Shown: piece by piece, positions 58,977 to 64,000 of the stretch
Position numbering within the stretch: position 1 is the stretch's first letter
How the letters are laid out: each line of letters begins with the position of its first letter
Origin: Kumtagia ephedrae
GTDB lineage: Bacteria; Pseudomonadota; Alphaproteobacteria; Rhizobiales; Rhizobiaceae
Direction: 5' to 3'
Length of the DNA: 64,000 nucleotides
Assembly: GCF_003012745.1 (NCBI RefSeq)
Contig: NZ_PXYK01000003.1
Location: 1-64,000, forward strand
Notes under the pieces: model-generated
Seen by the model: the letters and a program-made list of their open reading frames with translations, nothing else
Database searches by the model: none
Told to the model about the DNA's origin: nothing
Program-made: the position numbers and the translations under genes

Positions 58977-59987
58977 ATGACCAGACTTGTACCAGTCCTC
59001 GACCTTTCCGGTTTCGACAGGGGGCCGTCGGAGCGCCGCGCCTTCTTGGCGGATCTGCGTTCGGCGGCCAGGGATGTCGGATTCTTCTATCTGTCCGGCC
59101 ACGGCATCCCGATCGACCGGATGGACGAAGTGCTGACCACCGCGCGAAAATTCTTCGCGCTGCCGGACACCGACAAGTTGGTCATTGCCATGGTCAACTC
59201 CTCGCAGTTTCGCGGTTACACGCGGGCCGGCGGCGAACTGACGAAGGGCAGGGCCGACTGGCGCGAGCAGCTCGACATCGGCGTCGAGCGCAAGGCGCCC
59301 GAGCGCCAGCCCGCCGGACCAGCCTGGACGCGGCTGGAAGGACCGAACCAGTGGCCTGCTACCTTGCCCGAGCTAAAGCCGGCGCTGCTCGGCTGGCAAG
59401 ACAAGGCGGCAGCCGTTGCGCTACATCTGCTGCGGGCCTTCGCCCTGGCGCTCGATCAGGCGGAAGACGTCTTCGAGCCCATCCACACGGGAGGCGCCAA
59501 CCACCGCATGAAGATCGTCCGCTATCCCGGGCGTGACGCCGTCGGAGACGATCAGGGAGTCGGCGCTCACAAGGACAGTGGCTTTCTGACTCTGCTGCTG
59601 CAGGATGGAATCGGGGGGCTGCAGGTCGACTATGACGACAAATGGATCGACGTCGACCCCATTCCCGGAACACTGGTCGTCAACATCGGCGAATTGCTGG
59701 AACTTGCCTCGAACGGATATCTGCGGGCGACCGTCCATCGCGTGGTTGCGCCGCCTGCCGGGGTGGAGCGTATCTCGGTGCCCTTCTTCTTGGGAGCCCG
59801 GCTGGACGCCGCCATTCCACTGCTCGACCTGCCGGCTGAGCTGGCAGCGCAGGCGCGCGGCCCGGCCAGCGATCCGGACAATCCGCTGTTCCGCGACGTC
59901 GGCGCGAATCTCCTGAAGACTCGGCTGCGCTCCCATCCGGACGTCGCCCGCCGCCACTACGCGGACCTTTTGGAAATCAATTCCTGA
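58977..59987 (+). CDS. 2-oxoglutarate/Fe(II) oxygenase, isopenicillin-N-synthase type
   Basis: A 336-residue oxygenase starting MTRLVPVLDL, with GGAAGGA upstream. The N-terminal DIOX_N domain reads GFFYLSGHGI and ARKFFALP. The iron ligands are H198, D200 (GAHKDSGF) and H254 (ATVHRVV), and the 2-oxoglutarate-binding RxS is R265/S267 (ERISVPFF). The family includes isopenicillin N synthase, ACC oxidase and ethylene-forming enzyme. It is not the TauD/TfdA family normally linked with TauABC. It may hydroxylate the imported substrate and so cause loss of sulfite or an amine; that is inference. Confidence 0.9.
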   Translation: MTRLVPVLDLSGFDRGPSERRAFLADLRSAARDVGFFYLSGHGIPIDRMDEVLTTARKFFALPDTDKLVIAMVNSSQFRGYTRAGGELTKGRADWREQLDIGVERKAPERQPAGPAWTRLEGPNQWPATLPELKPALLGWQDKAAAVALHLLRAFALALDQAEDVFEPIHTGGANHRMKIVRYPGRDAVGDDQGVGAHKDSGFLTLLLQDGIGGLQVDYDDKWIDVDPIPGTLVVNIGELLELASNGYLRATVHRVVAPPAGVERISVPFFLGARLDAAIPLLDLPAELAAQARGPASDPDNPLFRDVGANLLKTRLRSHPDVARRHYADLLEINS

Positions 59988-60042
59988 TCCGGGCGATCCA
60001 GTACCGGCAGAATTGGATGTTTTTTTCTCGCGGGACGGGAAA

Positions 60043-60071
60043 TTGAAAATCTGATGATTGGTTTTTTACAC
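60043..60071 (+). promoter_or_regulatory. Candidate promoter of a small RNA
   Basis: TTGAAA (60043-60048), a 17 bp spacer and TTACAC (60066-60071) precede the structured RNA region. Transcription would begin near 60078. The -10 match is moderate. Confidence 0.45.
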
Positions 60072-60077
60072 GCGTAA

Positions 60078-60192
60078 AGCCCATAAAGGTCGTGCTACCC
60101 GGCGGTTCTCCTCCCATTGTCGCCGGGTGGTGTTCCCCTCTGGAGGTTTATCAACCTTCATTTGGCCGGGCCTTTCGAGCCCGGCCTTTTTT
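60078..60192 (+). ncRNA. Small RNA with anti-Shine-Dalgarno loops (alpha-r14/cuckoo-like)
   Basis: No reading frame is present. ACCCGGCG (60097-60104) and CGCCGGGT (60121-60128) form a perfect 8 bp stem whose 16-base loop contains CTCCTCCC, complementary to ribosome binding sites. A second unpaired CCCCTC and the small stem AGGTT-TATC-AACCT follow. The RNA ends in a strong terminator. This layout is that of rhizobial trans-acting sRNAs of the alpha-r14 (cuckoo) type, which block translation of transport genes. The family link is from memory. Expected length about 110-115 nt. Confidence 0.62.
60164..60192 (+). terminator. Strong Rho-independent terminator
   Basis: GGCCGGGC (60164-60171) and GCCCGGCC (60179-60186) form a perfect 8 bp stem with a 7-base loop, followed directly by six T residues. 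It ends the small RNA and would also stop read-through from the oxygenase gene. Confidence 0.88.
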
Positions 60193-60226
60193 CGAAACCG
60201 ATGAAAAGCGAAAGCGCCTTGGGGCG

Positions 60227-61102
60227 TCATTCGCAGCCGCGCAAGCGCCGGAGCCCGGTGGCGCCATGACATTTCCTGAAGGGGCGGCCTGAACCGCAGG
60301 GGCAGGGGTCGTTGCCGCGCCGCTGCAGCTTGCCGACCAGCGGCAGCAGTATCGCCGACGGCAGGAGGGCCGAGGTCAGGATCGCCAGTTTCGCCACCGC
60401 GCCGGGCACCACAAGGCGGCGACCGGCCTTGAAGCCGCGCCACGCCTGTTCCGCGACGTCCTGGGCAGAGATTTTCGGCAGGTACTGGAAAAGGCGGGCG
60501 CGACCGGCGCCGGAGCGTTCGAGGAACTCGGTCGCGACGGGGCCGGGAGCAACGCAGGTGACGGTGACGCCGGTGCGCCGCAGTTCCTGGTGCAGCGCCG
60601 TGGAGAAGGAGCGCACAAAACCCTTGCTGGCGTAGTAGAGCGCCATGTAGGGGCCGGGAACGAAGGAGGCCACGGAACCGAGATTGATGACGCCGCCCCG
60701 CTTGCGCGCGACCATGCCCGGCAGGAAATGCAGGGTGAGGGCGGTCAGCGCACGGATGTTCAGGTCGACGATGCCGACCTGATCGGCGGCGGGAAGCGCC
60801 GTCGCGGCGCCGCGCATGCCGTAGCCGGCGCTGTTGACCAGCACGTCGCAGGCAAGGCCGTTCTGCGCCAGGAAGTTTTCGAGAGACATCGGCGCGTCGG
60901 CCGCCGTGAGATCGAGCGCGAGCGGGAAGGGCTCGCCTCCGGCCGCCCGAACGTCGGCCGCGGCGGCGGCGAGATCGACGGCCGAGCGCGCCACCAGCAC
61001 GACCGCGCCGCCGTCGCGGGCGGCGACCTTGGCGATCTCGCGCCCGATGCCGCGCGAGGCGCCGGTCACCACGACCGCAGGCCGGACCTCCGGCGGCGTC
61101 AC
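60227..61102 (-). CDS. SDR oxidoreductase with C-terminal SEC-C zinc motif
   Basis: A 291-residue protein with a GTG start that overlaps the previous stop by 4 bp (GTGA). Residues 1 to about 255 are a classical SDR: TGASRGIG, NSAGYG, S143 region GSVASFVPG and Y156-x3-K160 (YYASK). The segment AILTSALLPSAILLPLV (about 240-256) is hydrophobic. Residues 265-280 read NDPCPCGSGRPFRKCHG, a SEC-C motif (CxC...CH) like that at the end of SecA, which binds zinc. This fusion is unusual. Such motifs mediate protein or ribosome contacts. Confidence 0.88.
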   Translation of the reverse strand: MTPPEVRPAVVVTGASRGIGREIAKVAARDGGAVVLVARSAVDLAAAAADVRAAGGEPFPLALDLTAADAPMSLENFLAQNGLACDVLVNSAGYGMRGAATALPAADQVGIVDLNIRALTALTLHFLPGMVARKRGGVINLGSVASFVPGPYMALYYASKGFVRSFSTALHQELRRTGVTVTCVAPGPVATEFLERSGAGRARLFQYLPKISAQDVAEQAWRGFKAGRRLVVPGAVAKLAILTSALLPSAILLPLVGKLQRRGNDPCPCGSGRPFRKCHGATGLRRLRGCE

Positions 61103-61869
61103 GGCGCTGCCCTCGCCGCGGCAGGGCCGCTGCCGATGCGCCGCACCTCGTCGGCCACGGGCCCGTTCAGGATCTGCTCGAATCGCTCCAGCGCACGCGC
61201 CACATTGGCGCCGTCCATCACCCGGTGGTCGTAGTGGATGCGGACGTCGACGGACCCGTCGGCGCCGATCGGCCCATAGTTGAGCAGGGTGGTGAGCGGC
61301 GTCAGCGGATTGAGCGATTCGGCGCCCAAGCCGGAATAGACGGAGAGCTGGAACGTGCCGAAATAGTTGGCGCGCTGGCGGCCGATGTTCAGTCCCAGCC
61401 ACATCATCAGCCAGCGGACCGGGCCGGGCAGCCGGGCGATCCTGAGGGCTCGGCGGAATTCGCCGAACTCAAGCACCGGCGTGGATCGGGCCGCGCGGAT
61501 CGCGGCGTCGAGTTCGCCGATCGGACGGCGCTCCGGCGCGCGGATGCGGCTGAGCAGCACCGCGCGCTCGCCATCATGCTCGCGCTCGTGTGCGATGGAA
61601 GCGACGCTGGCCGGATATTCATAGAACTGCGGCCAAGGCAGCTTCACATAGGCGCGCCGGAACTCCGGTGTTTCGGCGCAAAGCAGCGCATATCCCTTCA
61701 GGAACAGCACGGTCCAGGACGGCCGCGGCTGCTGAGCAGTCCTTGCCCCGAGCAGCGGCGCGAGATTCATCCGCCGCTGCACCGTCACCCTCGGCACCTT
61801 CATCGAAAAACGCATCAGGTCGCCGACGAGGCGCCTGGCCGCCGACAGCTTGATGGCGCGGCCTCGCAT
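61099..61869 (-). CDS. E2-like acyltransferase catalytic domain protein
   Basis: A 256-residue protein whose C-terminal part resembles the catalytic domain of 2-oxoacid dehydrogenase E2 acyltransferases (chloramphenicol acetyltransferase fold): VDVRIHYDHRVMDGANVARA matches the DHRxxDG active-site motif with its catalytic histidine. There is no lipoyl domain and no peripheral-subunit-binding domain, so it is not part of a dehydrogenase complex. It probably moves an acyl group from a free thioester. The neighbours (SDR, methyltransferase-like membrane protein) suggest a small lipid or polyketide modification set; this is inference. Confidence 0.8.
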   Translation of the reverse strand: MRGRAIKLSAARRLVGDLMRFSMKVPRVTVQRRMNLAPLLGARTAQQPRPSWTVLFLKGYALLCAETPEFRRAYVKLPWPQFYEYPASVASIAHEREHDGERAVLLSRIRAPERRPIGELDAAIRAARSTPVLEFGEFRRALRIARLPGPVRWLMMWLGLNIGRQRANYFGTFQLSVYSGLGAESLNPLTPLTTLLNYGPIGADGSVDVRIHYDHRVMDGANVARALERFEQILNGPVADEVRRIGSGPAAARAAP

Positions 61870-61878
61870 GCTTCCCCC

Positions 61879-62478
61879 CTAGTAGACGTACGGAATGATG
61901 CGCTTCGTCCTTTCCATGTAATCGCGGTATTGCGGGCCGAACGCCTCCAGCATCATACGCTCTTCCTCGTCGACACGGAGGAAGAAAAGGACAGCGAAGC
62001 CGAGGAGGCCGGCCAGGCCGATGACCCAGTTCGACAGAAGAAACGCCTGGCCGAGCGCCAGCAGCAGGAAGGACGTGTACATGGGATGGCGCACCAGCGC
62101 GTAGGGTCCGCCGCTGACCAGCTTGTGCTGGTCGCGGATCTCCAGGGAGATCGACCAGTTGCGGCCGAGCTCCTTGTGCGACCGGCGGAACGTCCACAGG
62201 GCGGTGACAAGGATGATCGCGCCGAGCGCGACGATCCAGGGATTGGCGGAATAGTCGGCAAAGCTCGGAAAGCCGGTCGCGACATGGATCGCGGGCAGGG
62301 CGGCCATGCCGAGCAGCGCGGCAGCCAGGCCGACCGTGTCGGATAATGTGCGCTGGCTGGTGACCACTTGCACGCGCCGCGCCCGCCGTTCGAACGGATA
62401 GCGGACCACGTACCAGGCAACGACGCCCAGCACCCATAGGATCTTGCCGGCGAGCGCCGTCGACAGGCTCGAGATCAC
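61879..62478 (-). CDS. Isoprenylcysteine carboxyl methyltransferase-like membrane protein
   Basis: A 199-residue integral membrane protein with about five helices. The C-terminal core LVSGGPYALVRHPMYTSFLL, then VDEEERMMLEAFGPQYRDYM, is the ICMT/phospholipid-methyltransferase signature, where the RHP(M/I)Y and the EE..L...FG..Y..Y motifs bind SAM. Bacterial relatives methylate lipids or small metabolites, or have unknown roles. It begins directly beside the stop of the lipoprotein gene and ends 9 bp before the acyltransferase start, so the genes from 63139 to 60227 form one operon. Confidence 0.87.
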   Translation of the reverse strand: MISSLSTALAGKILWVLGVVAWYVVRYPFERRARRVQVVTSQRTLSDTVGLAAALLGMAALPAIHVATGFPSFADYSANPWIVALGAIILVTALWTFRRSHKELGRNWSISLEIRDQHKLVSGGPYALVRHPMYTSFLLLALGQAFLLSNWVIGLAGLLGFAVLFFLRVDEEERMMLEAFGPQYRDYMERTKRIIPYVY

Positions 62479-62479
62479 C

Positions 62480-63139
62480 TCAGCCCGCTCGGACGGCCGT
62501 GGTCAGCGAGACGCGGGTTCCGGCGTTCATCTCGCGCAGTTTGGTGACGAACTGCTGCGGCCGAAGCTGGATCGACGGGGTCTTGTAGCCCATCGACCGG
62601 GCGATGTCGGCGACGAAGGCGTTGCAGTTGTAGAGTGCCGCGTGCCAGACGGGCGAACTCGCCTGCAGCTTGCGGATAGAGGCGACCACCTTTCGGTATT
62701 CGGGCTCGGTGAGCATGACGCGCCAGCTCGCCGACCGGTATTCCTCTTCCAGGTCGCCGTCGCTCCAGCCGGTTTCGGCCGGCACCGGCACCAAATGGCC
62801 GAGCACGTAGGGAACGGCGCTTTCCGACTTGGGATGGAGGCCGGCGACCTCGGGATTGATCATCTCGCCGGTCCTGGTGGCACGGCCGAAGACGACATAG
62901 GTATGGCCGTAGCTCTTGGCATAGCGCGAGCGGAATTCGATGAAGTAGCGCTGGTCGCCGCTGGGGACCGACGCCGTCGTCTCCTGCCGCTGCGCTGCGG
63001 CGGCAGCGGTGGCAACGACCGGAGAGGCAGGATCATCAGCGCCCGATACGAAGCGAGGTCTCGGACTGGTGTCCTGGCATGCAGTAACCGCCATCATCAG
63101 CAGGGTGGCGGAGAGTATGCGGCCGACTATGGATTGCAT
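62480..63139 (-). CDS. Lipoprotein of unknown function
   Basis: About 219 residues from MQSIVGRILSATLLMMAVTA, with the lipobox VTAC giving a lipidated cysteine at about residue 21. An in-frame ATG at 63187 would give a longer leader. A linker of about 40 residues rich in Ala, Ser and Gln follows. The globular part contains SYGHTYVVFGRATRTGEMIN and HAALYNCNAFVADIARSMGY. A conserved-looking histidine early and a cysteine in NCNxF later are the order of circularly permuted papain-like (LRAT/NlpC-type) hydrolases, but this is only suggestive. First gene of the minus-strand operon. Confidence 0.8.
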   Translation of the reverse strand: MQSIVGRILSATLLMMAVTACQDTSPRPRFVSGADDPASPVVATAAAAAQRQETTASVPSGDQRYFIEFRSRYAKSYGHTYVVFGRATRTGEMINPEVAGLHPKSESAVPYVLGHLVPVPAETGWSDGDLEEEYRSASWRVMLTEPEYRKVVASIRKLQASSPVWHAALYNCNAFVADIARSMGYKTPSIQLRPQQFVTKLREMNAGTRVSLTTAVRAG

Positions 63140-63257
63140 TCCCGCGATTCCACTTCCGAACGCGGATAAGTTCAGACCAGAAGCCAATCCGTGTCTTCAA
63201 CCTACTATAGAAAACAAGCGACGACGGTCCCAAGGACCGCTGGTCCGGACATGCTCG

Positions 63258-63286
63258 ATGTGGAAGGGCGGTTAGCCCTTCCACAT
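63258..63286. repeat. Perfect 12 bp stem-loop
   Basis: ATGTGGAAGGGC (63258-63269) and GCCCTTCCACAT (63275-63286) are exact reverse complements around a 5-base loop. It lies 18 bp beyond the stop of the 45-residue lipoprotein gene on the minus strand and so probably ends or stabilises its mRNA, although no T-run follows in either direction. Confidence 0.65.
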
Positions 63287-63304
63287 CCAAGCGGGACGAG
63301 TCCC

Positions 63305-63442
63305 TTACTTGTAGACAGGAGCCGGTCCGGTCTCGACGACGGCTGGAGCCGGGGCTTTGCCCTTGCCCTTGCCGATCGTTTCGCAGCCGCTGAGGCTGAC
63401 GACGGAAATCACGGCCACTACTGCGATTAGAAGTTTGCTCAT
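63305..63442 (-). CDS. Small 45-residue lipoprotein
   Basis: The peptide begins MSKLLIAVVAVISVVSLSGC, a signal sequence with lipobox LSGC and lipidated C20. The mature part ETIGKGKGKAPAPAVVETGP ends in APVYK. AGGAGAGG precedes the ATG at ideal spacing. It resembles entericidin-like small lipoproteins that are common in rhizobia. It is followed by a 12 bp stem-loop. Basic GKGKGK after the lipid anchor suggests contact with envelope polymers. Confidence 0.85.
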   Translation of the reverse strand: MSKLLIAVVAVISVVSLSGCETIGKGKGKAPAPAVVETGPAPVYK

Positions 63443-63590
63443 AAGCAATCCCTCTCCTTACGATGGAATGGGTGTCAACGGCACCGTCCCACAATGGTTG
63501 CGGGTCGCAGCAAGGTAGCCGTGAAAGGAGTCCAAGCCTAGTGCAATTAAGACACACCTGCGCTCCGGACTGCCGTTCAGGAGCGACTTT

Positions 63591-63611
63591 GCGCCCGTAA
63601 GCGACGGGCGC
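63591..63611. repeat. Short stem-loop downstream of the L,D-transpeptidase gene
   Basis: GCGCCCGT (63591-63598) and ACGGGCGC (63604-63611) pair perfectly around five bases. It lies 74 bp after the stop of the L,D-transpeptidase gene on the minus strand and could be its terminator, but it lacks a T-run. The rest of the 242 bp gap 63443-63684 shows nothing recognisable. Confidence 0.4.
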
Positions 63612-63684
63612 GGTTAAGAAATCCTATCGAAGGAGCGGTTCGCGAGGCGGCCGGGCGAATCAATCGCTGATTCGGAAGCGCGAA

Positions 63685-64000
63685 TCAGATGACCAGAACC
63701 CGTGTGCCTTCGGGGGTACGGTCGTAGAGGTCGATGATGTCCTCGTTGGTCAGGCGGATGCAGCCGCTCGACACCGCCGTGCCGATGGTCCACGGCTCGT
63801 TCGTGCCGTGCAGGCGGAACATCGTGTCGTTTCCGTTGCGATAGAGATACAGCGCCCGTGCACCGAGCGGATTTTGCGGCCCGCCCGGGACACCTCCCGC
63901 GTACTGGACCAGATGCGGCTTGCGCCGCATCATGTTAGCCGTGGGAGTCCATGACGGCCATTCCGCCTTGCGCCCGATGGTCGCAATCCCCTTGAGCGAC
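63685..64000 (-). CDS. L,D-transpeptidase (YkuD domain), 5' part beyond the window
   Basis: The open frame continues to the window edge, giving the last 104 or so residues of a YkuD-domain protein. The catalytic motif HGTNEPWTIGTAVSSGCIRL contains the conserved histidine, the SxGC(I/F)R signature and the nucleophilic cysteine. The upstream IGRKAEWPSWTPTANMMRRK and GGPQNPLGARALYLY are typical of the family, which crosslinks peptidoglycan (3-3 links) or attaches proteins to it in the periplasm. The first visible in-frame ATGs (63933 and 63930) are internal, not the start. Confidence 0.92.
   Translation of the reverse strand, partial: SLKGIATIGRKAEWPSWTPTANMMRRKPHLVQYAGGVPGGPQNPLGARALYLYRNGNDTMFRLHGTNEPWTIGTAVSSGCIRLTNEDIIDLYDRTPEGTRVLVI

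Noticed and set aside
58977-59987. Calling the oxygenase TauD
   Set aside because: The iron and 2-oxoglutarate motifs and the DIOX_N phrases are of the isopenicillin-N-synthase family, not TauD/TfdA.
1-64000. CRISPR arrays, rRNA genes or a replication origin
   Set aside because: No regularly spaced repeats, no conserved rRNA segments and no clustered DnaA-like boxes or repABC genes were seen.

Overview
The window looks like a chromosomal segment of a Hyphomicrobiales (Rhizobiales) alphaproteobacterium, probably Mesorhizobium- or Phyllobacteriaceae-like. The grounds are high GC, dense operons with 1-4 bp ATGA/TGATG overlaps, many ABC transporters of rhizobial type, a sorbitol-dehydrogenase-like SDR and an isoleucine tRNA(CAU) of the rhizobial form used as an integration site. 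The genus is inference from style and protein resemblance; no database search was possible.

Positions 1 to about 13745 are the right part of an integrative island. It ends at tRNA-Ile(CAU) (13670-13745, minus), next to a tyrosine integrase with two small excisionase/AlpA-like proteins. Leftwards come a phage-type XRE repressor coupled to a small membrane protein, a complete type I restriction-modification operon (hsdM-hsdS-HEPN-like ORF-hsdR, every junction a 4 bp overlap), a HipA kinase with a downstream XRE partner, an AT-rich HEPN-motif protein, a 3' remnant of a HipB-like gene and what looks like an IS21-type terminus. The left attachment site lies outside the window. The HsdS carries a C-terminal domain resembling the Panacea/DUF4065 antitoxin fold, and the next gene is HEPN-like, so this RM operon may carry a built-in toxin-antitoxin fuse.

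Positions 13911-59987 are core-style catabolic DNA with five ABC importers of different families, each with its enzymes and usually its own regulator. (a) A Cache-type adenylate cyclase precedes a LacI regulator and a BMP/nucleoside-type importer, followed by nucleoside hydrolase, glutamine-amidotransferase-like protein, alpha/beta hydrolase and acetamidase/formamidase. (b) A divergent eight-gene operon under a ROK regulator encodes a CUT1 sugar importer, three SDRs (one IdnO-like) and a sugar isomerase/epimerase. (c) An RpiR regulator leads isochorismatase-like hydrolase, glutamine-synthetase-like ligase, N-formylglutamate-hydrolase-like protein, class III aminotransferase, PNPOx-like protein and 2Fe-2S reductase; an FAD oxidoreductase and a branched-chain-amino-acid-type importer with fused LivM-LivG follow. 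(d) A LacI regulator and sorbitol-dehydrogenase-like SDR diverge from a CUT2 sugar importer and another SDR across a perfect 16 bp palindrome. (e) A TauABC-like importer is followed by an isopenicillin-N-synthase-type 2-oxoglutarate oxygenase instead of TauD.

Positions 59988-64000 hold a likely trans-acting small RNA with C-rich anti-Shine-Dalgarno loops and a strong terminator, a minus-strand SDR with a SEC-C zinc motif, an E2-like acyltransferase, an isoprenylcysteine-methyltransferase-like membrane protein, two lipoproteins and a truncated L,D-transpeptidase at the window edge.
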